Shown in pieces: positions 23,216-34,290 of a stretch of 64,000 nucleotides of DNA (position 1 is its first letter; every line of letters starts with the position of its first letter). The stretch comes from Symbiodinium kawagutii. Taxonomy: Eukaryota > Sar > Dinophyceae > Suessiales > Symbiodiniaceae. The stretch lies in assembly GCA_009767595.1 (NCBI GenBank), contig VSDK01018975.1, positions 98,714-162,713 of the forward strand, read 5' to 3'. Under the pieces are notes generated by a model that had not been told where the DNA came from, ran no database searches, and worked only from the letters and a program-made list of their open reading frames with translations. Both the position numbers and the translations under genes were made by a program.

Positions 23216-26126
23216 GCAGCGGCAGCAGCAGCAGCAGGAGCCGCAGCCGCCGAGCAGCAGCAGCAGCAGCAGACAGTGGAATATACATCACTAATAAGTA
23301 TTTAACAGCAATAATCAGATACAATCAGCAAGTTTGCATTCGAAATCATATTTGGACTAATCACGTGCGTGCATCATCCCTCACAAACAAAAACGAAACC
23401 ATTCTACGAACTAATTTGGAACCTCCAAACCATCAACGAGACTACCAACCAGAGTGGAAACGAATGTCAGTGTGGTGCGTGCAATGTTTTTTGGACACCC
23501 CCATGTTTAAATACAAGTGCTGTAAGTAAGTGCATCTATACTTTTGTGTCATAAGGATTGGTAGACCATTGTTATCTAGCTACTAGTGCATGTGTATTTG
23601 TATTACGTATTCGGTTCATAGCCTAGGTACTGACTGCTTTTTTGTTACAACTTCATTGCCGCAACAGTTCTTTTGGAAGGCTCTCAGATTGCACAAACTA
23701 GCCGTTGATTCCTGGAGAGTTCAAGCAATTCTCCAGAGCATCTCAGACAACTTGCAGCATAATTCAGTATGAAGTCTGCGAATTCAGAATTCATTATCAC
23801 ATGGCTAATACTGAATTAAGAAGTAACTTACAATCACCTGGTAATTCATATGGCTGATTGATTAAATTGGCATATATAACTTCCCTCACCCGGCTAGGTC
23901 GGTCATTTCCGGCAGGGCAGGCATTCCCCCCCCCGAGGTTACGTGCTCATCTATTTCAGCAGAGGGCAGTTACCGTGGCAGGGCTTCCAGGCTGCCACCA
24001 AGGAAGAGAAGCGGCTTGGTGGCACCGGCACCGGACAAACATAGTCACAACTGTAGAAATGGCTGTGGGTCAATATTAACCACCAAGAATGGGGGAAAAT
24101 AACCTACTAATAAAATGGAAAACCAGATAGTTTTACATGGTGATCGTTTTATTGGTGATAGTTTTATTGGTGAAAAGATTTTAAAATCTCACACTTGATA
24201 GTTTCGTTGGTGAAATGCCTTTTCCGGTATTTATGTGTGGCAAATAGAAACCCCGTGTCACGATGATCACAACGGAAGAGCCAGTGGCGGTCCTCACATG
24301 TTTGAGAGTGAATAGTTGGGCAATGAATTTGGAATGACTCCAAGCCTTGCACATCCAGAAATATCAAATCACGGCTCTCAGATGGCATGGCTTTGCGAGA
24401 ACTGTTGGCCAGGACCGCCTATGAAATCCCCACCTCAGACGATGCATGATCCCATTTGTCCATGTCACCCCGCCCCACCCCCGCGAGAATCTTGCGGAAA
24501 CTATTGAGATGCAGTCTTACCACCTGATGTGCATCGAATATCTTTGGTAGCCCTGAGCGTACCGGGATCCCCACAGAGATACAGGGCACAATGCTCGATT
24601 GTGTTCCATATTTCAGCCTTAGATCAGCCAAACAATCTCAACAATCTCGAGCTGGTTGCGGCTCAGGTATCACAAGATCATGGAGTGCAAGCAATCGACC
24701 TCTGTGGAAACCTTGTGCAAGGGTCACTGGAATGCAGACTTTTGGGCCGCACCCCCAAAGTGCAAAAAAACTTGTTTGCACACGGGGCACCGTGTTTTGT
24801 CAATACATGTGCATGATTTTGCTTGCATATGCATGTACATGTCTATGTGTCCACGTGCTGATTTACGTGCTGGAGCAATGCATTGCGTGAATTTCCCAAG
24901 AGCGTCATCATTCCATCTAGGAATCCTCAGCAGAGCAATCATCATGGGATTGTCCATGAACGAACAAGGCAGATCTACCAGCCACCCAAAGATGAGAACT
25001 TTAGATACGCTTAACAAGTGCCGAGTCAGGTCGGGGGTATTTGATTTACGGCAACTACCAACAAACCAAGGTGCATAACACAATTTTGCTCAGTAGTGCT
25101 GCTATGAAATTTTTGCCCGTCTCAAAACATCCAGGATGTTGATGAAGGCAAACACGGGTTGCTTTCGAAAATTCAGAGTGCTCAACACGGTTGGACCCAA
25201 GTTGGACGGAACAGATTTGAAACAGCGGGAGGTTGTCCACTCCTGGCTCCCCCCAACATTAAAAATGGAAACTTCCAGTGGGAAACTGCCACTTTGGTTC
25301 TAATTGCTGTTGAGGTGTGCAGATCTGCCCCTAGAGACACCACGGGGTTGCTCCCCTGCCGGGGCGACAAGGCTGTCCATCGATCTTCATTCCGTACATG
25401 AACTATGCCAAGGCCAGGGGATGTTCACAGCGTTTGGGACAAAGGCTAGCGAGGACTTGGACACATGCCATGCTGTTTGAACGACAGCGCGCGCTGTTTG
25501 GAGATCTGTAAGCACTTGTATAACCACAACATACCATAACTATCCATTGAATTCCACCAGCAATAGGGTCTTTCTTCGTGTGCCAGCAACTCCCGTTGGG
25601 CAATGCGGGCGATGCGGGCGCCCTGCTTCACAGCTTCACAGCTTCAGGCCTTGAGGTTCGAGGATCGCCCCGATTATGCCTATTTGCGTCGCCTCTTCAA
25701 GGAGCTTTTCTCCAAAGAAGGCGGAGCATGGCGGAGCCCCCGGTGTGGGCAGCCCATGAAACCCCTGAGACTCTCAGTGATGATGATGCATCTATGTGCA
25801 TGATCAAGTGCATCAAGAGTTGCATCCCAATGATCATGAAACTGCTGACTTGACAGATCTTGAACGGATCCGTTTTTTGAAACCTCAGAAGATATCAACA
25901 ACATATTCAACACAGATCAGATATCCGCACATCATTATTTGCATCTCGCCCATGCGTACGGCTACGGTTTACCATTGTTTACCTCATGCTGAGCAAGCTG
26001 AGCGCTTGGTGAGGCTACGAGAACGATGGCATTTTCGACTGGTCGCAGCCCACGATGACCGAATCCACCAACAACGAAGCCTTGCAGAAACAGGCGCAGT
26101 CACTGAAGACAAAAACCTCTGGCTGA
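18451..26126 (+). CDS. CK1: Casein kinase 1 (CK1) family Ser/Thr kinase, 15 exons
   Basis: Exons: 18451-18480 (start [13 protein letters not shown]), 18875-18951, 19085-19151, 19732-19765, 20482-20554, 20935-20982, 21508-21633, 21960-21990, 22279-22317, 23039-23093, 23938-24013, 24667-24722, 25372-25412, 25648-25720, 26014-26126 (TGA). Joined, they are in phase and give about 312 residues, near the minimal CK1 length. Motifs in order: [10 protein letters not shown], glycine loop GSGSFGE, lysine in [66 protein letters not shown], the CK1 signature [34 protein letters not shown] and FDWSQPT. Seven donors are GC (after exons 5, 7, 9, 10, 11, 13, 14), the rest GT; 13 of 14 acceptors are AG|G. The segment between exons 4 and 5, where CK1 has a beta strand ending in WYG, is missing; it may be a microexon I could not find. 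A GC donor in exon 15 could extend the C terminus. CK1 kinases act in many signalling pathways; no specific role is shown here. Confidence 0.93.
22827..22926. mobile_element. Short inverted-repeat element (introner-like), 100 bp
   Basis: Starts CTGGTTGGTGGTTTCAAAC and ends GGTTCAACCACCAACCAG; the outer 13 bp are a perfect inverted repeat. The interior shares AACAAATGGTTGGTTGAC with the copy at 35663-35762. It sits in the CK1 intron between exons 9 and 10. No open frame. Read as an intron it would begin GTTGGTGG and end in CCAACCAG on either strand. Confidence 0.75.
23172..23272. repeat. (CAT)n-(CAG)n compound microsatellite
   Basis: About 14 CAT units are followed by interrupted CAG/GCAG units, inside the CK1 intron between exons 10 and 11. 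It has the same unit order (ATC/CAT block, then CAG block) as the array at 32343-32530. Confidence 0.9.
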
Positions 26127-26925
26127 TGATGCTTAATGACGGTAAATCCATGCAAAAGTGGCGGCTCAATGATAGTTTGATGATGGTTGATGATGAAATG
26201 ACATCAACAAATTGTCAGAACAAAAGCAGCTGCCGTTTCGGTGCCCCGTGTTGGAGCCGTCATGTTGAGCTGTGTCAAGAGCCTTATTTGGTTGATCATT
26301 TGTGAGGCGGCAGTGTTCCCACGATATCCCAGAACCGCCACATAGTCCTTTGGTGGTGCCATCCCTCCAAGGTAATCATGTTGCACTGCTCCACCCATAC
26401 ACCAAGTCCATTTAAAGGTGAAAGCTTCCAAGACTTGCCATTGCCCTAGCTGCAGCGACAGGTGATTGAAGCTAAGGAAGAGAAGGAACGAGCGAGGGAA
26501 ACCAGCAACTTAGCATTGCTGTTTGGCTTTGCTTTGGGAATGACTATCAAACTTGGGAGCCATCATAAGTCATGATGGAACCCCTCGGTCCTTTGTCAAA
26601 CGCGGCAGTATCAAAGCTTTGGATGGGTGGGTCCAATGACTAATCCAAATGATTGGTGACGGTGTTGCCCTCCATGTTCCCACCGCTTCATGTCGCACAT
26701 AGTTTTAAATGCCGAAAGCTGGTTTGAAATGCCAATGGTCGGAGGCCTTGAAAGCAGTGCACGAATAGAGTCATATTCAGCCCTCAACTTGTTAGCTACG
26801 GCCCAGTATGATTTGATTTTATTCGCCATGGTAGATTAGGCATTGCTGACTGCATTGCTGTTGATTGATGTGAATGAACAGCATCGATTGACAGCAATTA
26901 CTATTTCTATTTTGATTGTTTCAGC
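26127..26925. other. Non-coding stretch after the CK1 stop
   Basis: No coding-like frame with supporting splice sites. If CK1 exon 15 is spliced at its internal GC dinucleotide, this is intron; otherwise it is 3' untranslated and intergenic sequence. Confidence 0.4.
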
Positions 26926-27020
26926 ATGGAAGATCCCAACATCATGGCTGCACCTCGCGCCCGCAGCCCAAAAACCTTCATTTCTGTTGACTTCAGCGGG
27001 GAACCAGGCAATCGCTTGGC
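26926..27020 (+). CDS. Exon-like patch with ATG, unknown
   Basis: A pyrimidine-rich tract ending TTGATTGTTTCAG leads, after one base, into ATG and the frame MEDPNIMAAPRARSPKTFIS, continuing VDFSGEPG. A GC dinucleotide in CCAG|GCAAT could be the donor. It could be the first exon of a new gene or a late exon of the kinase gene. No domain recognised. Confidence 0.45.
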
Positions 27021-27343
27021 AGCACATGTTATTTTCATTGTTGTTATACCCAGGTAAGACGGACAAAGATCTCTTTTGAGAATTCTTGGACTGAAGCCAG
27101 CCCGCCAAATCCCGCAACTAAATTTACTGGACTTTCACAATTCAGAAATATTTGGCATGATTATACAGTCAACCTTTGTGGTGGCAAAGACGCGGCTGAG
27201 CAGTGCGGGAAACTCTGTTGGGGTGCTGGTACTAAAAATGTGGGGAAGCGCATTAGCATATTCAAGATAGAAATCCCAGCAGGATCCCTGCTGTCAACTG
27301 CGGTGCTCACTTTCCTGTGATGACGCATGTTGACGTCATCCCA

Positions 27344-27437
27344 GGCAAACGAGAACACCGGCGCAGCAACGAAGAAGACGCGGGCGTGGCTTGGCAGTGT
27401 AACCGCCCTGCTGGGTGGACCAACGGACACACCTTGA
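27344..27437 (+). CDS. Exon-like patch, possible terminal exon
   Basis: After acceptor ATCCCAG|G one frame reads ANENTGAATKKTRAWLGSVT and ends ALLGGPTDTP followed by TGA. If CK1 exon 15 were spliced at CAG|GCGCAG, this frame would join it in phase, which would make this the true CK1 C terminus. A second open frame here (KREHRRSNEEDAGVAWQ) is also possible. Not resolved. Confidence 0.35.
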
Positions 27438-28479
27438 AGGAAAATGACCAGAAACACTGGTGATGATTGGCCACAGAAAACCTTCCAAATGGCAGATGTG
27501 TTAGTAAATTGCAGTGATTACCTGCTGAGTCCCTAACAAGATGTGAATTGTGAAAAATACAATTGTGGCGACTAGTGACTCGGCAAAATTCACGTTCCTG
27601 GAAAATTGTGTCCTACATTTCGGGTCTATCACCTGGTGGTCGCTTGGTGTTTCATCTCGCTGGTAGAAAGCCCTGCAACAAGTGCAGTCATGTTAAACTG
27701 CTCAGTTGACATAATATCTAGAAAAAAATCATCAAAAAAAGGAATGCATTCACCTTTGGCACGTGCGAGCTTTGATTTTTCCAGCTTGTTGCTTGCTTTG
27801 GCTGAGGACCCCTCCCAAGACCCAAAGGCTATGTAGCTCCCCCCGTGGCCTAGGAGGGAGGCTCCCCAGTGCGATGGCAAGGACCGGGCATTTGAAACTC
27901 ACCTTGGTGCAGGGTATCCTGGTAGTGCATGGGTGAAACATATGCTGTCCCCATCGCGAATGAGCATTTTAAAGGGGTTTGGGCTGCCAGAGCTTAAGAC
28001 ACAATTGCACCAGTTCAGCTGGTTTCTTCCATCATTGGGATGAAGTACACGTGCTTTGCTTTGAAATTAGGATGTGCATAAATGGTGCACGCTGCAACCA
28101 AGAATGGTTGCTTCACGGTGCTTCCTTGCTGGAATGGTCATAACTTGGAATGGCCAGGAAGCGCCAAAGAGACACGTTCCAGGCTTGCGCCGTTCAGGGG
28201 GCGGTGGGCTGTGGTGGGTCATGGTGGGTGGCATGATGGAGCTATGGCAAACACATGCTTGCAAGGGGCTGCTGATGCTTACCAATTAGTGAATCATCCG
28301 TCTAGTTAATGGTGAACCGTCGGTACTACTGGATGTCCGTCAACAATCTAAATGGTTCCTCAATGTTCCTCAATGTTCCTCATGGGTGCTGATGCTTCCC
28401 ACGGTTCATCTCATGGTCCGTCCTTTCTCATGATTGATGCTAGCTGAGGGTGCTGATGGTTAACGTCATTTTTGCTAAT

Positions 28480-28920
28480 GGTAGATCCATGTACAAAGTA
28501 TAAAGATCCATATCAAAAGACCGCTGCAATATGGATCCACTCAGGAGTAAGTGTATATACTTAACTACCGTTATATGATTCTGTGATGACCTAAGTAAAT
28601 TGATATTGTTAAGCAATGGTGAATGATGCTGCTCAGGTAAGCTAATGGTTTCATATGATTAGCTAACATTCATTATATTTCAATCTTTTCTATGAGTAGC
28701 TATATCATTATATAATGTTTTGTTTATGATTAGCTACCATTATATAAGTTAACTATACTCTACCAAAAGTAGCTTTACATAATCTTTCATATGATTAGCT
28801 ACCAAATATTATATACCAGTATGTTACCATTTGATATGTTAGTTTCTATGAGTAATATATATATATTAGTTTCTATGGTTAGCTATATGATTGGCGACCA
28901 GTATGTTTCTATGAGTTAAG
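28480..28920. repeat. AT-rich tract with recurring TATGATTAGCTA
   Basis: Degenerate copies of TATGATTAGCTA or TATGAGTAGCTA recur about every 40-60 bp, with a short (TA)n run near 28856-28866. No coding potential. It directly precedes the exon-like patch at 28921. Confidence 0.6.
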
Positions 28921-29103
28921 GATGGTGTCACCTTTCTTGGTGATGCTGCGGTGATGCTGAGGCACGCGGACTCCATGCGCAGCACAGCTGCGGCGGCCGC
29001 CACGGAGCAACGATTCCGGAGCGAAAAGATTTCTGAGGCTCGGCACTGGGAGAAGCTTCGAACAGAAATGGCGAGCTGGGTCAAGCAGTTAACCAACCAG
29101 TAA
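28921..29103 (+). CDS. Exon-like patch, helical unknown protein, possible C terminus
   Basis: After an AG (GAGTTAAG) the frame is open for 60 codons to TAA: DGVTFLGDAAVMLRHADSMR, then an Ala-rich run, then EQRFRSEKISEARHWEKLRT and EMASWVKQLTNQ. Strong amphipathic-helix pattern and a sharp GC contrast with the AT-rich repeat before it. A GT inside AGCTGG|GTCAAG could be a donor, so the stop may not be real. Family unknown. Confidence 0.5.
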   Translation, partial: DGVTFLGDAAVMLRHADSMRSTAAAAATEQRFRSEKISEARHWEKLRTEMASWVKQLTNQ

Positions 29104-29245
29104 TGGCTGCAGTTCACCAACAAAAATAGCTGGTTTAGCTGGTTGATAGTAGGGGATGATAACTAACAATTATAGGGGATATACCACCTACATATGGCTA
29201 TGGGTCAAGCGGTTAACCAAGCAATTTCATGGGGGATAGTCACCC

Positions 29246-29314
29246 ACAATACTAGGGAAAACAATGGTTAATACTAGGGGAACCAGGGGTATGGGGTTTT
29301 GACCGACTGCCAAA
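29246..29314. repeat. Dispersed repeat, second copy of 11271-11340
   Basis: Shares AGGGAAAACAA, GGTTAAT, GGGGTTTTGACC-like and ACTGCCAAA blocks in the same order as the copy at 11271-11340. No open frame. Confidence 0.6.
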
Positions 29315-30098
29315 ATAGGATCATATAGGTGTTGGAGTCAGTTGTGACAGGCTGCAATGGCCCCAACTTGCAGGAATTCCTTTGTCCAATTCCACTTCAC
29401 TTACTTCACGATACTTCATTTTGGGAAGCCACGACTGGAGAATCAGTCTTGTCATCACCCCAAGTCTCATGTTACACGATATCTTTTAATCAGTCCCGAC
29501 CGCATGACCTGGGAACAGTGCAGTAGGCTTATCGACAACTGGCGGGTCCTCCAACGATCATCAAACGGCATGTGCACGGCCTTCGGTTGTTGTAAAAAAG
29601 TTATTCGAACGGCACTCACGTCAACCCATTTTTTATGGACGTGAGGAGTTGTTTGAAGCTGGTGACCCATGTTTTCTGTCAGTGTAACAACCCAACCCAA
29701 AAGGCAGGATTCCTATGGATTCCCCGTGTTGTCTTGATTGGCGCCACTTTCTTTTCAGTCTCCAACTACCTCGTATGATGGCATTGTTCGATGGTGCGAC
29801 CAGTTGCAGGACCATTTTTTTACAGTCACAAATCATCCATTTCTCGGGGTACCTCTATTTTGAGAAACCACCCTGTATATCTTCAGCATTTCTCAAGTCA
29901 ACCAATTGGGTTGCAGGAAGCACAGCAGGAAACCACCACGTATCCAGCATGCATATCTTCAGCATTTCTTGATATCTTGCTGGTTCACCACATCCAATGT
30001 GTTCCCTATTGCTAACCTTTAGGTTTTTCATAGCTTCGTTGTTAGGTAAGCCTCGGATGGCTCAAGCCTTGATAGCTTTCGCAGTTTATTATATTACC

Positions 30099-30205
30099 CT
30101 TTGGTAAACTAACCTAGCAATGGAAAAATCACCATTTTCCAAAGGAAACCCTGAGAAACCAGCTGCACATGATGGATTCTCTATTGCCATGTTAGTTTAC
30201 CAAAG
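30099..30205. mobile_element. MITE-like element, 107 bp
   Basis: Begins CTTTGGTAAACTAAC and ends GTTAGTTTACCAAAG, a perfect 15-bp terminal inverted repeat that extends imperfectly further in. No coding capacity. A diverged relative lies at about 30779-30868, sharing the 3' part (ATGATGGA, then ATTGC-ATGTTAG-TTACCA). Typical of a non-autonomous DNA element; a mobilising transposase is not in this window. Confidence 0.7.
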
Positions 30206-30778
30206 ATGGCTACAGCCTTGTAGCCATGAGGGTAACATACAAAAATTCCCCATGGATGGTTCCAGCCTGGCCATCCTGGCACTTGGAGGGATCCATGGCG
30301 GATCGCAGGTGACCTCCAGAAAGGGACCGAGCCAAACCCAAGGCTCCAAGCGTTGGGGGCCTCGAGTCATGGAATGACCAGTGGAAACGATGGTAACATG
30401 CCACTTAGTAGGATTCAGTAGGATGAATTTATCATAACTATCCAGAACTAGTAGGATGAATAAACGATTTAGGTGAAATTGTTATTCATAACTATTCATA
30501 TAGGTGACATCCAGTAGGATGAATTTATCATAACTATCCATAACTTAGATATGTGGGATGACAACCAGCTTTTTTTAAATGTAACGATGATTTACCATGG
30601 TTACATAACTTGGTTGGTAGGACAACGAACTTAGCTGGTTGAATATGATGGTAATCGTGATTTTCCAGCCAGCTAAGTTAGTTACCATTGGTTTACGAGG
30701 GTGTAAGTAGTGAAACGTAATGGAAAACAAACACAATGGAGACAATGTACTTACACTATGTTATACTCTGGTACGGCT

Positions 30779-30868
30779 ATGGTAAAGTAACATAAGCTGG
30801 ACAATCACAATTCCCAATAGCAAATCTACAAATGATGGACTATCCATTGCTATGTTAGATTACCAGAG
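30779..30868. mobile_element. MITE-like element, diverged copy
   Basis: The 3' end CCATTGCTATGTTAGATTAC corresponds to the 3' end of the 30099-30205 element. The 5' end (GGTAAAGTAACATAAGC) is an imperfect inverted match. Boundaries are approximate. Confidence 0.45.
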
Positions 30869-31537
30869 GGTAGTGGATAGGATAGGGTACACAATTGTTG
30901 GTTGACTCACCATAACTATGTGCTATCAGCAGGTCAATGACTAGTGAATAAGCAAGCTTGACATAGGACCTGTTAGTCATTAGGAATCGAGCAACCGGAA
31001 ACGAATCCAAATGATCTGAATCATAGCTGGCGATTCCAACATATTTCAAGTCCAACCATTTCTGCTGCATTTGAACGACTTCCCAACAGCAGAACCCATC
31101 AGAGCTTGCAATTGGACCATGCCGCGTCCCTGAGGTGGAGGTTTCTTCAGCTCTTTGTTCGGGTGCTTCAGTTCAAAAGCTGCTGCGGATCAGCCCCTCG
31201 GCAAGACATGGATGTCATGTCGTTGTCTGTACCGAGCACTGCGAACCGGTTACTAAGCATTAATTACTAGTACCCATGATTTACCACTACCAAGCAGCAT
31301 ACACCATCTTTGCTTCATTGCTTGTGGCTAGAATATTCAGCTGGTGCTGGCAAGGTGCCAGAATCATTTTCAGTTAAGCTCGTTGGAGGAATACTGTGAC
31401 ACTGTGATAGAAAGGCACCTAGTAGCACACAGGAGATGCACACAGGAGATATAGGTGCTTTTTCCACTAGTTAAATCTTTAATGCGCATCATGGAAACAC
31501 ATCATAGGTGCAAATCTAACTCATCAACCCACCCCAG

Positions 31538-31625
31538 ATTCGCAGCTTTGCGGTCCCAAAACTGATCGTTTCCGGGTCATCGGGGAGGTGGCGAAATCGG
31601 GCCCTCTCGTCCTGGCCAGCTGCTG
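31538..31625 (+). CDS. Exon-like patch, unknown protein
   Basis: Acceptor CACCCCAG is followed by a frame reading SQLCGPKTDRFRVIGEVAKS, then GPLVLASC and TGA; a GC dinucleotide before the stop could be a donor. The composition is convincingly coding. No family recognised and no neighbour to chain it to. Confidence 0.45.
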
Positions 31626-32342
31626 ATTTCACAACAGAAGGGTAAGAGGCACCCATTGGTCACTTGGGAAGGTAGTCCGTTTCCACCTATTTCCCGTCTA
31701 TCATCATCTAGCACCTATGTATGTCTCACCACCAGGGAACCTTCAACCATGTGAATCATCATCTATTGATTTTTAATTTTCTATTGTCCATCTATTTTCT
31801 TACAACATGAGGCAAACCGTGCCATGACCATAGCATGCCCTCGCTGGCCGGCGCGGGTCATGCGCAAGCGCTTTCTGGCCTTGCCAGGTAGTTGGCCCGC
31901 GAGTTGTGAGCATCCTCTGAGGGCATCGCTGGCGATAGCCTGGAAGGGAACTCACCTGGAAGGCGGCTGAGACGTAGAGATTTTTTGCACTGAGACCCAT
32001 GGCGCCGATGTTTTGATCTGATCTGTGATCAAATTACTGGAGAGAGAGATAGATAGATGGTGGTGGAACCCACAAAAAGATTCATAGATTAGAGTAGAGC
32101 AGAGTTGAGTAGAGTAATTGGAGTAGATTAGAGTAGATTCGATTAGAATAGAACATAATAGATAGAGAGAGAGAGAGGCATATAAGGCACTTGAAGCAGC
32201 TGGCAAGAACAATCAACTGCATTATATCACTCAATTAGGTGCTGAATGATATTCGCTAGGTGATTGAAATTTGGAACTAGGTGGGTGTTAATGTGCCATG
32301 ACTGGAACCTAACTGATATCTTGGAGGTTCACTTCATCGCTG

Positions 32343-32390
<48 letters not shown>

Positions 32391-32423
32391 GACCATCATC
32401 ATCATCATCATCATCATCATGAC

Positions 32424-32456
<33 letters not shown>

Positions 32457-34152
32457 GACCATGACCATGACCATCATCATCATCATCATCATCATCATCA
32501 CCATCAGCAGCAGCAGCAGCAGCAGCAGCATTGCCACAGGATGTGCATCATCACATGCGTCACCGCATGCTTATTGCCGACTGTCACGATGATACAAGAA
32601 GGGCCAAATCATGTTTCAGCAGAAGTTTTATCATCATGGCAAGCATGCTCAACTATACTCAATATCATGATCGAGATCATCAATGGCGAGCCAAATGATC
32701 ATGGCATTACTGACCTAAATTCATACTGTACTTACATAGTTTAATCATGATTAAGAGCAGCATCCATATCATTGTTGATCAGACCCAACTTGACCTTCAC
32801 CGACGACTTCATGTCCACAGCTGGCTGTGTGTGTTGGAACCCGGGGCGTCAGAGGGGTGCCGTTGGGTGCTCATGTTCGGCTCACTCAACCACGTGGTCC
32901 TCTTGAAGGAAGTTGATGTACGAAAGCCAGGGAAGATACACAACTTTGAAAGCTGAATTTGACGCTTGGTTAGTGAATTTCGTTGGTGCCATCGGCGCAG
33001 CCCGAAAAAATGGCAATAAAAACTCAACTCCTCAAACATAGAGCTGGACGGGGTCCAGGTTTCCAGGCTACCACAATAGGGAAAGGTTAAGCACCCCAAA
33101 GACCCCAGTAATGATAAATGGTCAATCATGGTGATTAGACCATTGGTTACTTGACTGGCATTGGTTATTGATGATCTAAATGGTTACTATTGGTTACTAG
33201 CTTGTGGATGTTTACTGGCTGAACATGATAATGCGGAATCAATAGTAGGTCGATAAACTGAGTTGATGGCTACTTGTAGTCAATTGTTTATGATACATGA
33301 CGATTAGCAATAGATCCAGCCGCTAAGAAACGGAGATGACTGGGAGCATAAACTCATGGATCTTCCATTGATTAACCATGGCTAAGCATGGTAAACCGTG
33401 AGCATAAGCATCATTACCCGCTGCTACCAACCTGGCATGTTGGCAACGTGCCTCCATACATTACATGGACATCCTATCACGTCGTAAAGTTTACGCGCTG
33501 ATGAAGATGCAAATGTTCATAGTATCACTATAGACTGATAGCCACAAAGATTTATGCATATATGTAAGATGTATATATATATTCATAGAGAGGGAGGTAG
33601 TGAGCCTACACTTGTTTTTATTTCCGAATGAAGCATGCTCAAGACTGATGATGATTTGACCTTCGACCATGATTTGACTTTGTTTGTTTTTGCATGTGGT
33701 TTGCGAGCTGCGCTCGCACACTTTAGAGGATGATTATCCAACTAGAAAATAGGGAGATATGATAATTATAATGACATCCTGCAGCTGGATGCTGCGCCAG
33801 ATGATTCCGTCTTGAATCGCGAAAAGTTGTTGTAAGAGCCAAATGCTATTTATGGTCGAAATGCAAACTAGACACCCTAGATGTTGGAGGGCTATGACCG
33901 ATGCATTCTGCTCATTGCTTCTTGAGCTAATTAATCAACCTCAAGGCTTCAACGCAGACTTGCGGTGTGTTTGGGGTTGATTCATTTTTTGTTTCCAGAT
34001 GTGGATGGTCCCCAATTTGCAGTACCGCCTTTGATGTGGTTTCCTGGTTGTGAGACATCATAGTTGATCGTACTTGGGAATCATTTCAGCAGCTTTTATC
34101 AACCACCCGTATCCTCCCAAGCGATCCACTTGGCGATGTCAACTTCCCTCAA
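31626..34152. other. Non-coding stretch with microsatellites
   Basis: Holds a GAGTAGATTAGA-type purine-rich run (about 32085-32155), the compound microsatellite at 32343-32530, and otherwise ordinary AT-rich DNA. The frames at 32747-32956 and 33491-33721 have no support. Confidence 0.45.
32343..32530. repeat. Long (ATC)n-(CAG)n compound microsatellite
   Basis: About 180 bp of ATC/CAT units interrupted by CATGAC, ending in a CAG run. The open poly-Met and poly-Ile frames across it are artefacts of the repeat. Confidence 0.95.
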
Positions 34153-34290
34153 GTGCCGCCGATGCACGAACTGTTGCCTTGTTTTTGGCAAATTTTAGAC
34201 CCGGCAGTTTACGACAAAAAACTCCGCTGCCGACATACAAGCCCTGCGCGTTGGGTGAGGCACAGTGGCGGACCTGGCCGCAGTGAAGAG
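34153..34290 (+). CDS. Weak exon-like patch
   Basis: The frame reads ADARTVALFLANFRPGSLRQ, then KTPLPTYKPCALGEAQWRTW. A second frame across the same DNA (HELLPCFWQILDPAVYDKK) is also plausible, and no splice site decides between them. GC content is raised over the surroundings. Identity unknown. Confidence 0.25.

Larger units (their letters stand above)
29104..31537. other. Gene-poor stretch rich in small repeats
   Basis: Contains the dispersed repeat copy at 29246-29314, the inverted-repeat elements at 30099-30205 and about 30779-30868, and a 29-bp exact duplication (30416-30444 and 30512-30540). The open frames at 29357-29972 and 30120-30377 lack splice support and coding-like composition. 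Confidence 0.45.

Noticed and set aside
32334..32592. Poly-Met and poly-Ile proteins on both strands
   Set aside because: Pure products of the ATC/CAG microsatellite.
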